Shown here in pieces: positions 1-5,341 of a stretch of 5,497 nt of DNA. The notes beneath the pieces were generated by a model, which saw nothing but the letters and a program-made list of their open reading frames with translations, was not told the DNA's origin and did no database searches. Position 1 is the first letter of the stretch. Each line of letters opens with the position of its first letter. The translations under genes and the position numbers were made by a program. Origin of the DNA: Lutibacter sp. GTDB taxonomy: Bacteria > Bacteroidota > Bacteroidia > Flavobacteriales > Flavobacteriaceae. Where the stretch lies: positions 16,693 through 22,189 of the forward strand of contig JASMME010000001.1 of the NCBI GenBank assembly GCA_030748365.1. Reading direction: 5' to 3'.

Positions 1-637
1 TCTGTGCAGGGGAATGCTTCCGTTCGATGGCAGCTGTTTCGTCCACAAGGGTGTTGCCCTTGGCGATGAATTCCCTAATAAAGGTTCGGGTCTCATTGCC
101 TACTTCACTCCAGGCTACAGTGTCATTTTTAGTGATTGAAATATAGTTCTCAGAGAAGAATACTTCTTTTACAAAAGGGAATTGAAATAAATGACTGGCC
201 AGGGGAGCATCCTGGGCGGCGCCAAGGTCCTTATATTCAGAAGTGCTGGTGAACAAGCGTTTGTTCGACACAAATTTGAGCACCTCCGGATTGGGGGTTA
301 CCTCGGTATAGAGTTCTACGGGTACTGTTTTTTGGTGGCTGCTATTCTCAGTAAAAAGTACCCCGCCATTGTTTAGAAAAGAGGTTATCTGTGCCTTAAC
401 CTCTTCCTGGACCTCTTTCCATTGAACGATTGAAAAGCGTTCCAAGGCAATAAAATTGGCCGAAATAAAGACCCGTTTTATAAAGGGCAAATGAAACAGT
501 TGCTGTACCAGTGGCGAGTCTTTGGCCTCATCGATATTGTTGTATTGATGACTTTCATTGCACAGGATACTGTCAGTGCTCAACTTAATGATGTGTTGGT
601 TACTGGTGGCTTCTATTTGAAAGGAAATTTCCGACAT
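1..637 (-). CDS. NifU-family Fe-S cluster protein with tandem Nfu N-terminal domains (3' end outside window)
   Basis: I translated the minus strand from ATG 637-635 and found an open frame of 212 codons that runs off the left edge. Two homologous units are visible. Unit 1 is about residues 1-95, containing SPLVQQLFHLPFIKRVFIS. Unit 2 is about residues 105-198, containing TEVTPNPEVLKF (111-122) and APLASHLFQFPFVKEVFFS. TPNPxxLKF is the signature of the Nfu N-terminal domain (PF08712 type); in unit 1 the equivalent stretch is degenerate (EATSNQHIIKL). Bacteroidota relatives are about 300 residues long and end in a NifU C-terminal domain with a CxxC that binds or transfers a 4Fe-4S cluster. That part lies outside the window, so Fe-S scaffold or carrier function is inferred from architecture. 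The protein is predicted cytoplasmic, with no signal peptide. A promoter lies just upstream and a terminator separates it from the barrel gene. The family call is firm; the exact role is less so. Confidence 0.9.
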   Translation of the reverse strand, partial: MSEISFQIEATSNQHIIKLSTDSILCNESHQYNNIDEAKDSPLVQQLFHLPFIKRVFISANFIALERFSIVQWKEVQEEVKAQITSFLNNGGVLFTENSSHQKTVPVELYTEVTPNPEVLKFVSNKRLFTSTSEYKDLGAAQDAPLASHLFQFPFVKEVFFSENYISITKNDTVAWSEVGNETRTFIREFIAKGNTLVDETAAIERKHSPAQ

Positions 638-652
638 CGTAAAAAATTTGCA

Positions 653-668
653 CAAAGGTACAAAAGTA
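653..668 (-). promoter_or_regulatory. Candidate promoter with two abutting Bacteroidota -7 boxes, for the NifU-family gene
   Basis: On the minus strand, TACTTTTG (668-661) is followed directly by TACCTTTG (660-653). Both match the Bacteroidota -7 consensus TAnnTTTG. The second lies 15 nt before the ATG at 637, implying a very short leader. No clean TTG -33 box sits at the usual spacing; that region is the T-rich end of the upstream terminator hairpin. The -7 matches are direct observation, promoter activity is inferred. Confidence 0.5.
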
Positions 669-682
669 AATCATCGTACCAT

Positions 683-711
683 AAAAAACGTTTCTGTAAA
701 GAAACGTTTTT
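683..711 (-). terminator. Intrinsic terminator of the outer-membrane barrel gene
   Basis: A perfect inverted repeat has arms 684-695 and 700-711 (minus strand AAAAACGTTTCT / AGAAACGTTTTT) with a 4-nt loop. It starts 23 nt after the TGA of the barrel gene and ends in a run of six T on the minus strand. The stem is AT-rich, so it is weaker than a GC-rich terminator. The symmetry gives five T on the plus strand too, but no plus-strand gene needs it. Confidence 0.65.
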
Positions 712-734
712 GACAATCGGTATGATTATAAATG

Positions 735-2081
735 TCAAAGATTAAAGACCAGGGTAGCTGTAAAGGTTGACAGGTCGAAATCCAGTTCTGCAGCCTCTAC
801 GGCATTGCTTAGGGAGCCGTATATTTGATAGGGCGCCGTACTTTTGCGCTGTTGGTAGGCAATGTCAAACCGGCCGCCCCTAAAGCCGTAGCCAGCGCCC
901 AGGGAAAAGGTTTCCGAATCGTCGCTTTCCCAGGCCTCTTTGTAAGGGCTGTTTTCGATATGGTATCCCCCTCTTAAGGACAGATTCTCTATCCGCCACT
1001 CGGTACCGAGACGAAGTGCAGCTACGGCTTCTAGGTTGTTTTTAAACCCCAGATTCTCCTGGGAAAAAGACGTGCCACCCAATTTGATATTGCTATAATT
1101 CTGATAGCTATAATCAGCACTGATGAGTCCTGCTTTTCCAAAAACCAGGGCAAGACTGGCGGTCATTTTAGCGGGTGTACTGAGTTTATAGTCAAACGCA
1201 CTTATTCCGGAATAACCAGCTCTCAGGCCAAGGGCATCGTTGCTCTCATATACACTGTCTTCAAATTCTACGAATTCTTCAGACAATTGGTACCAGATCG
1301 GTGATTGATAGGCGAGTCCCAATCGTAGGCTTTTAAACGGTTTGGCAAGGAGTCCGAAACTAAAGGAAAGACCTTCTCCCAGGGTATTCAGTTCCTGTTT
1401 TTGTGAAATATCCAGGGTATTGCCGTTCCCGTCATTGTTGTATTCATGAATAAGGGTTCGTTGGTAAAAGTCTACCTCATAGGTATTGACAGAAAACCCG
1501 ACATACAACTGATCGTTGCGTTGTGAGGCCACGGTAAAACTGTAGCGGCTGTTATGGCCTTTCTCTAGGTTTTCAAATTCCTGTCCTTCTGTATTGGCAT
1601 ACAACCTGTCGGTATCATACAGGTCTGTCACCGGTGCGTATCCACTAACTCCGTGGACAAGCCATTCACGGTCAAAATCACGGACCTTGCTATAGTTAAA
1701 GGCCAGTGATAGCTTTTGCCAGCCAGCGCGGTCTTGTCGGTTATTTTTTAGTACAATGACACCCCCAAGCTGGTCGGCGTCTACTTTTCCGTTCTCAACC
1801 AGGTCTGTATTTCCATAATAATGCCCTCCTATTTCAAGGTCTCTGACATGGAGTGACAGGGCCGTTTCGCTGTGGTTAAATACCGCTGCACCCGCCGGGT
1901 TGACATCTATGGCAGATAGGTCTCCCCCCAGGGCGCCAAAAGCACCACTCATGGCCCTGTAACGCGCTGTTCCGTTGATTTCTTCCCCGGAGAACAGTAC
2001 GCCCAGGTCTTCATAACTCAATGTTTGTGCTTCTGACACATAGACTACACAACAGCATAGTATACAGATGAATTTATTCAT
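735..2081 (-). CDS. OMPP1/FadL/TodX-family outer-membrane transport protein
   Basis: This is a 448-residue predicted beta-barrel. Residues 1-18 look like a Sec signal peptide (a hydrophobic CILCCCVVYV core, then SEA before Q19, signal peptidase I style; despite its cysteines there is no proper lipobox). Next comes the family's N-terminal region, with SGAFGALGGDLSAIDVNPAG (about 45-64); a GGAF-like stretch followed by NPAG is the hallmark of the FadL superfamily, whose N-terminal hatch plugs the barrel. The rest alternates polar and aromatic residues as in beta strands and ends TATLVFNL, a plausible C-terminal insertion signal. Family members move fatty acids or other hydrophobic compounds across the outer membrane; the substrate here cannot be read. 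It starts 42 nt after the lipoprotein stop with no promoter match between, so co-transcription is likely. PorV-type barrels share this fold and are the main alternative. Confidence 0.83.
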   Translation of the reverse strand: MNKFICILCCCVVYVSEAQTLSYEDLGVLFSGEEINGTARYRAMSGAFGALGGDLSAIDVNPAGAAVFNHSETALSLHVRDLEIGGHYYGNTDLVENGKVDADQLGGVIVLKNNRQDRAGWQKLSLAFNYSKVRDFDREWLVHGVSGYAPVTDLYDTDRLYANTEGQEFENLEKGHNSRYSFTVASQRNDQLYVGFSVNTYEVDFYQRTLIHEYNNDGNGNTLDISQKQELNTLGEGLSFSFGLLAKPFKSLRLGLAYQSPIWYQLSEEFVEFEDSVYESNDALGLRAGYSGISAFDYKLSTPAKMTASLALVFGKAGLISADYSYQNYSNIKLGGTSFSQENLGFKNNLEAVAALRLGTEWRIENLSLRGGYHIENSPYKEAWESDDSETFSLGAGYGFRGGRFDIAYQQRKSTAPYQIYGSLSNAVEAAELDFDLSTFTATLVFNL

Positions 2082-2123
2082 GTTGTTCTTTTGATTTTAA
2101 TTAGTAATGTAGGATGACGCTCT

Positions 2124-3155
2124 CTAGTTTCTTTGTCGGCTTCCCGATGAGGAAGACCTTGAAGAAGACCTACTGCCACTGCTAAGGGATCCGGAGCTTC
2201 TGCTCGGGCTGCTACTGCGATAGCTCGGTTGAGAATAGGTTCGGCTAGAGGAGTTACTTTTGTAGCTATTGGTGGATTTTTGATAATTTCGTTTTGAAGG
2301 CGCTTTGTAATAACTCCTTTTAGTGGTTTGATTCCTACGTTGGGCAGTACTGCGTTTTGACCCCTTGTTTTTTCCGTTTGTAACAAGTCGTTTTACCACC
2401 GCTTCCGAAGAGGTTATCCGGCTACGTGTTGTGTTCGACACGTTCAGGTAGTCTTTGCCAACAACGGCTGCCACATTCCTGCTTCCGTAGCTGTTTTTTG
2501 CAGAAGTCCCCCTTCTGCTGACAGTGTTATAGCTGTTGCGTTTTCCGTAGCGGTCATAGGTTCTGTGCGATCGGTAAGGACGGTAATAATTGTAGTGGGG
2601 TCTGAAATGACCACCGTAGTAATAAGGGTAATAATCCCCATAGTATCCATAACCATAGTAGGGGCCGTAAAAAGGGCTGTAATAAGGAGAACTCCAATGG
2701 TTGTAATAGTAGGGGAAATAATGATAATATGGTTGGTAGAAGGTGTTTCGCCAGTAATGACTGTAGTACCTATAAGGCCTGTAACCATAATCTATTACGA
2801 TGGTTAGGTCTCCCGTCTGTTCCCAGGGGGCATTGTAGGTGTTCACCGAGTCTGCTTCCGCGGTAGCATCATCGTAATAGTACGCGTCAATATCCGTAAT
2901 GATATCATCTTCACTCAGCTGTTCGATTTCCTGTAGTTTTTTAGCAAAATATTCCTGGTCAAAGTTCTTTTTACGACTGCGTTTCGCCTCGTCTACTACC
3001 GCGTAGGTCTTCTCCTCGTAGGAGTAAATACCATCATCACCTGATCGGTAAACACTTTGGTAGGTGCCACAACTAGCAAAAGTAACCAGGATCAACAGTA
3101 AAAAAATCGCTTGATTGATACGGGATTGTTGGTTCGTTGTCGTTTCCATAATCAT
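2124..3155 (-). CDS. Tyrosine-rich putative lipoprotein with Ser/Arg-rich tail, function unknown
   Basis: This is a 343-residue protein I cannot assign to a function. Residues 15-28 are hydrophobic and lead into FASC-G with Cys29, a somewhat relaxed lipobox, so it is probably an acylated envelope lipoprotein. Residues 45-120 are ordinary and acidic (EIEQLSEDDIITDID, YYYDD). Residues 121-204 contain 32 Tyr among Pro, Gly, His and Arg (for example YYGDYYPYYYGG). From about 205 to 300 the chain is basic and rich in Ser, Asn, Lys and Arg, and residues 301-343 hold 23 Ser and 7 Arg with almost no hydrophobic residues. ATG 3155 is used; a second in-frame ATG at 3149 would remove only two residues. 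There is no clear Shine-Dalgarno, as is normal in this phylum. It precedes the barrel gene, suggesting a joint outer-membrane role. Tyr-rich, low-complexity composition would suit a structural or adhesive part, but that is conjecture. Confidence 0.85.
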   Translation of the reverse strand: MIMETTTNQQSRINQAIFLLLILVTFASCGTYQSVYRSGDDGIYSYEEKTYAVVDEAKRSRKKNFDQEYFAKKLQEIEQLSEDDIITDIDAYYYDDATAEADSVNTYNAPWEQTGDLTIVIDYGYRPYRYYSHYWRNTFYQPYYHYFPYYYNHWSSPYYSPFYGPYYGYGYYGDYYPYYYGGHFRPHYNYYRPYRSHRTYDRYGKRNSYNTVSRRGTSAKNSYGSRNVAAVVGKDYLNVSNTTRSRITSSEAVVKRLVTNGKNKGSKRSTAQRRNQTTKRSYYKAPSKRNYQKSTNSYKSNSSSRTYSQPSYRSSSPSRSSGSLSSGSRSSSRSSSSGSRQRN

Positions 3156-3167
3156 TTACTATTTTTA

Positions 3168-3198
3168 TTGTTGAACAGTCTAAAAAGTATTAGTTTTG
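3168..3198 (+). promoter_or_regulatory. Candidate proS promoter
   Basis: TAGTTTTG at 3191-3198 matches the Bacteroidota -7 consensus TAnnTTTG. Upstream, TTG occurs at 3168-3170 (20-nt gap) and again at 3171-3173 (17-nt gap), both within the usual -33 spacing. This predicts a start near 3205 and a leader of about 50 nt before ATG 3256. The box matches are visible; activity is inferred. Confidence 0.5.
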
Positions 3199-3255
3199 CC
3201 GAAGTTAGTACTTTTAATAGGTTGGATTACAATATCTGTGCCAAACTTTTGATTT

Positions 3256-4731
3256 ATGAGTAAGAAATTAACAAAGAGAGCCGAAGATTATTCCAAATGG
3301 TATAATGAATTGGTGGTCAAAGCTGGTTTGGCAGAGAGTTCAGGCGTCCGTGGCTGTATGGTGATTAAGCCCTATGGTTATGCCATCTGGGAGAAGATGC
3401 AGGCGGAGTTGGATAGGATGTTCAAGGAAACGGGTCATGAGAATGCTTATTTCCCTTTGTTTATACCCAAGTCCTATCTTAGCAAAGAAGCGGATCACGT
3501 AGAAGGATTTGCCAAGGAATGTGCGGTGGTTACCCACTATCGCCTCAAGAATGCGGAAGATGGAAGTGGCGTGGTCGTAGACCCAGAGGCAAAGCTGGAA
3601 GAAGAGCTCATTGTCCGTCCAACTTCTGAAACCATCATTTGGGACACCTATAAAAAATGGATTGAATCTTACCGAGACCTGCCCTTACTGATCAATCAGT
3701 GGGCCAACGTCGTCCGCTGGGAAATGCGTACCCGGCTGTTTTTGCGTACGGCTGAGTTTCTTTGGCAGGAAGGGCATACTGCCCATGCAACCAAGGAAGA
3801 GGCAGTAGAAGAAGCAGCCCTTATCCTGGATGTTTACGCCAATTTCGCCGAGCAATATATGGCCGTCCCTGTCATCAAAGGACTCAAGACCGCTTCGGAA
3901 CGTTTTGCCGGTGCAGAGGAAACCTATTGTATAGAAGGCTTGATGCAGGATGGCAAGGCTTTGCAGGCAGGTACTTCCCACTTTTTAGGACAGAATTTTG
4001 CCAAGGCCTTTGATGTCAAGTTTACGTCTAAGGAAGGCAAACAAGAATATGTATGGGCTACCTCATGGGGTGTATCTACGCGCCTGATGGGTGCCCTAAT
4101 CATGACACATTCCGATGATCTCGGACTGGTCTTACCACCCAAATTGGCCCCCATTCAGGTAGTGATTGTCCCCATTTACAAGACGGAGGAACAATTAGAC
4201 GCTATTTCAGCCAAGGTTGACAGTATGACCAAGGAATTAAAGGCCAGTGGTATTTCTGTCAAATACGATCGAAGGACCACCCACAAACCGGGTTGGAAAT
4301 TTGCGGAATACGAGTTGAAAGGAGTGCCGTTGCGCATTGCAATCGGCCCCAGAGATCTGGAGAACGGCACCTTAGAAATCGCACGAAGAGACACCCTTAC
4401 AAAGCAGTCTGTTCCCCAGGAAGGACTTCTTGCCCATGTTCAGGAAAACCTGGCAGACATGCAGGAAAAATTATTTCAGAAAGCCCTGGATTACCGTACA
4501 TCCCACACAACGGAAGTGGATAGTTTTGAGACCTTTAAGGAAGTCTTGGATACCCACGGTGGTTTTGTCTCTGCACATTGGGATGGTACGGCGGAAACGG
4601 AAGATAAGATCAAGGAGCTTACCAAGGCTACGATTCGTTGTATCCCGCTGAACAATAAGCGTGAAGAGGGAAAATGTATCTTGACGGGAGCACCTTCTAC
4701 CCAAAGAGTACTGTTCGCAAAAGCCTACTAA
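3256..4731 (+). CDS. proS: Proline-tRNA ligase (archaeal/eukaryotic-type ProRS)
   Basis: This class II synthetase activates proline with ATP and charges tRNA-Pro in the cytoplasm. It has 491 residues, the length of the compact ProRS type that lacks the bacterial INS editing insertion. In order: a motif 1 region around [12 protein letters not shown] (62-73); RPTSE (121-125), the TxE motif that binds the prolyl group; motif 2 with R154-W-E156 followed by [32 protein letters not shown] (239-252); motif 3 as [17 protein letters not shown] (272-288, Arg276); an anticodon-binding domain from about 298 to 395 ([22 protein letters not shown]); and the ProRS C-terminal domain ending FAKAY, with the terminal Tyr typical of this type. 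Only two Cys (462, 474) remain in that last domain, so the zinc site of some relatives is probably absent. The ATG start gives the expected [18 protein letters not shown] terminus. It stands first in a plus-strand translation gene cluster. Confidence 0.98.
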   Translation: MSKKLTKRAEDYSKWYNELVVKAGLAESSGVRGCMVIKPYGYAIWEKMQAELDRMFKETGHENAYFPLFIPKSYLSKEADHVEGFAKECAVVTHYRLKNAEDGSGVVVDPEAKLEEELIVRPTSETIIWDTYKKWIESYRDLPLLINQWANVVRWEMRTRLFLRTAEFLWQEGHTAHATKEEAVEEAALILDVYANFAEQYMAVPVIKGLKTASERFAGAEETYCIEGLMQDGKALQAGTSHFLGQNFAKAFDVKFTSKEGKQEYVWATSWGVSTRLMGALIMTHSDDLGLVLPPKLAPIQVVIVPIYKTEEQLDAISAKVDSMTKELKASGISVKYDRRTTHKPGWKFAEYELKGVPLRIAIGPRDLENGTLEIARRDTLTKQSVPQEGLLAHVQENLADMQEKLFQKALDYRTSHTTEVDSFETFKEVLDTHGGFVSAHWDGTAETEDKIKELTKATIRCIPLNNKREEGKCILTGAPSTQRVLFAKAY

Positions 4732-4750
4732 TTTTTTTTGAAAAAAAATT
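4730..4750 (+). terminator. A/T-only hairpin at the end of proS, possible terminator
   Basis: A perfect palindrome, AATTTTTTTT-G-AAAAAAAATT, begins inside the proS stop codon. With no G-C pairs the hairpin would be weak, so it may only be a pause site or partial terminator. Its A8 arm (4741-4748) also sits directly upstream of the tRNA promoter -33 box and could act as an UP-like element. Confidence 0.35.
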
Positions 4751-4778
4751 GTTTGCTAAAAAAAAGTATGTATTTTTG
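4749..4778 (+). promoter_or_regulatory. Promoter for the tRNA-Glu/tRNA-Glu/rpsT unit
   Basis: TTG (4749-4751) and TATTTTTG (4771-4778) are separated by 19 nt, a close match to the Bacteroidota arrangement TTG-N19-TAnnTTTG. Eight-base A tracts lie just before the -33 box and in the spacer (4758-4765). The predicted start, near 4785, leaves about 33 nt of tRNA 5' leader to be removed by RNase P. This is the best promoter match in the window. Confidence 0.7.
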
Positions 4779-4817
4779 CAACCGCAATTTATAGCAATGT
4801 CTATCTATTGTTCGAAT

Positions 4818-4889
4818 GGTCCGTTCGTCTAGGGGTTAGGACGCCAGGTTTTCATCCTGGTAACAGGGGTTCGATTCCCCTACGGACTA
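4818..4889 (+). tRNA. tRNA-Glu (anticodon UUC), copy 1
   Basis: A full cloverleaf folds by eye. The acceptor stem is GGTCCGT with ACGGACT (4818-4824 / 4882-4888), the anticodon stem CCAGG/CCTGG encloses loop TTTTCAT with TTC at 4851-4853, and the T arm is AGGGG-TTCGATT-CCCCT. TTC reads GAA and, by wobble, GAG. The mature body is 72 nt with discriminator A4889. CCA is not encoded (the genome continues CAAG), so a CCA-adding enzyme is needed. Pair 1-72 is G-U in this fold. Confidence 0.97.
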
Positions 4890-4907
4890 CAAGAGAAAAA
4901 AACAACC

Positions 4908-4979
4908 GGTCCGTTCGTCTAGGGGTTAGGACGCCAGGTTTTCATCCTGGTAACAGGGGTTCGATTCCCCTACGGACTA
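4908..4979 (+). tRNA. tRNA-Glu (anticodon UUC), copy 2
   Basis: Base-for-base identical to the first copy, with anticodon TTC at 4941-4943 and discriminator A4979. It lies 18 nt after copy 1 and 25 nt before the rpsT start, with no promoter or terminator on either side, so all three are inferred to share one transcript. CCA is again not encoded. No base differs that could separate the two copies in function, so the second adds gene dose. Confidence 0.97.
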
Positions 4980-4990
4980 CAATATTAAAA

Positions 4991-4995
4991 GAGGA
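4991..4995 (+). promoter_or_regulatory. Shine-Dalgarno-like site of rpsT
   Basis: GAGGA lies 9 nt before ATG 5005, in an otherwise A/T-rich leader. It complements the 16S 3' end. Such a site is notable because most Bacteroidota genes, including the others in this window, lack one. It supports ATG 5005 as the start. Confidence 0.55.
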
Positions 4996-5004
4996 AATTA
5001 TAAC

Positions 5005-5256
5005 ATGGCAAATCATAAGTCTGCATTAAAGAGAATCAGAAGTAACCGCGTCAAGCAGTTAAGAAACAAGTACCAGCACAAGACAACCCGTAATGCTGTC
5101 AGAGACCTGAGAGCAACTACTGATAAGAAAGTTGCTTCATCGTTGTTTCCAACAGTGCTTGCCATGCTTGATAAACTGGCAAAGAACAACATCATTCACA
5201 AGAACAAAGCTGCCAATATCAAGTCTAAATTGGCCAAGCACGTAGCTACGCTCTAG
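5005..5256 (+). CDS. rpsT: 30S ribosomal protein S20 (bS20)
   Basis: S20 binds 16S rRNA early in 30S assembly, bridging the 5' domain and helix 44. The 83-residue product is close to the usual 85-90 and is strongly basic and helical. It opens MANHKSALKRIRSNRV, the family's conserved N-terminus (most members read NxxSAxKRxRxxxxR), and continues with NKYQHKTTRNAVRDLR and the closing NKAANIKSKLAKHVATL. ATG 5005 is the only sensible start and has a GAGGA site upstream. The gene follows two tRNA-Glu genes by 25 nt without its own promoter, so its mRNA 5' end would come from tRNA 3' processing. A hairpin terminator follows 25 nt after the stop. No sign of truncation is seen. Confidence 0.98.
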   Translation: MANHKSALKRIRSNRVKQLRNKYQHKTTRNAVRDLRATTDKKVASSLFPTVLAMLDKLAKNNIIHKNKAANIKSKLAKHVATL

Positions 5257-5281
5257 GTTCAACCGAATTCAATCAATTTAC

Positions 5282-5314
5282 AAGGCGTCTTCTTTTACAG
5301 GAGGTGCTTTTTTT
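5282..5314 (+). terminator. Intrinsic terminator of the tRNA-Glu/rpsT unit
   Basis: Arms 5282-5292 (AAGGCGTCTTC) and 5300-5310 (GGAGGTGCTTT) pair over 11 bp if four G-U wobbles are allowed, with a 7-nt loop. They are followed by the rest of a seven-T run (5308-5314). Read on the minus strand the wobbles become A-C mismatches, so the structure serves plus-strand transcription, as expected after rpsT. Confidence 0.75.
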
Positions 5315-5317
5315 GTG

Positions 5318-5331
5318 CCCTGTTCTCAGGG
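5318..5331 (-). other. Short hairpin between the convergent rpsT and rodA ends
   Basis: CCCTG-loop-CAGGG forms a 5-bp stem with a 4-nt loop, 10 nt downstream of the rodA stop. On the minus strand it is followed by A rather than T bases, so it is not a standard terminator for rodA. It may stabilise a 3' end or be chance. Confidence 0.3.
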
Positions 5332-5341
5332 AAGACTTTGC

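Larger units (their letters stand above)
4818..4982 (+). repeat. Tandem direct repeat containing two tRNA-Glu genes
   Basis: Positions 4818-4892 and 4908-4982 are identical over 75 nt, with a 90-nt period. Identity covers the tRNA body plus three 3' bases and ends abruptly on both sides (T versus C upstream, G versus T downstream). The 15-nt spacer is A-rich and has no promoter. The unit was probably made by local duplication and kept identical by recombination or selection. Confidence 0.9.

Noticed and set aside
191..745. Two short plus-strand open frames at 191-376 and 491-745
   Set aside because: The first lies entirely, and the second mostly, antisense to the clearly recognisable NifU-family gene; the second also crosses the terminator and the barrel gene end.
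2124..2265. Possible frameshift at the Ser/Arg-rich end of the lipoprotein
   Set aside because: The frame is continuous to a stop and the Ser/Arg composition begins gradually well before the end, so no break is needed to explain it.
2078..2386. Minus-strand frame overlapping the lipoprotein 3' end and the barrel start
   Set aside because: It is an alternative frame over the Ser/Arg-rich codons; the lipoprotein frame keeps a coherent N-terminus and lipobox, and this one has no recognisable features.
2444..2788. Second minus-strand frame, Thr/Ile-rich, inside the lipoprotein gene
   Set aside because: It is a shifted frame over the same low-complexity Tyr codons; composition follows from the repeat and there is no independent ribosome site.
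2565..2807. Plus-strand open frame rich in Ile and Val opposite the lipoprotein
   Set aside because: Tyr codons TAT/TAC read backwards give ATA/GTA, so a Tyr-rich gene automatically makes an open Ile/Val-rich antisense frame. No start signal supports it.
3762..4651. Several short frames on both strands inside proS
   Set aside because: proS is intact and recognisable across its whole length; these are shadow frames without their own signals.
4808..5029. Open frame of 73 codons with a repeated peptide (RLGVRTPGFHPGNRGSIP twice)
   Set aside because: It is a translation of the two tandem tRNA-Glu genes; the peptide repeat simply mirrors the tRNA repeat.
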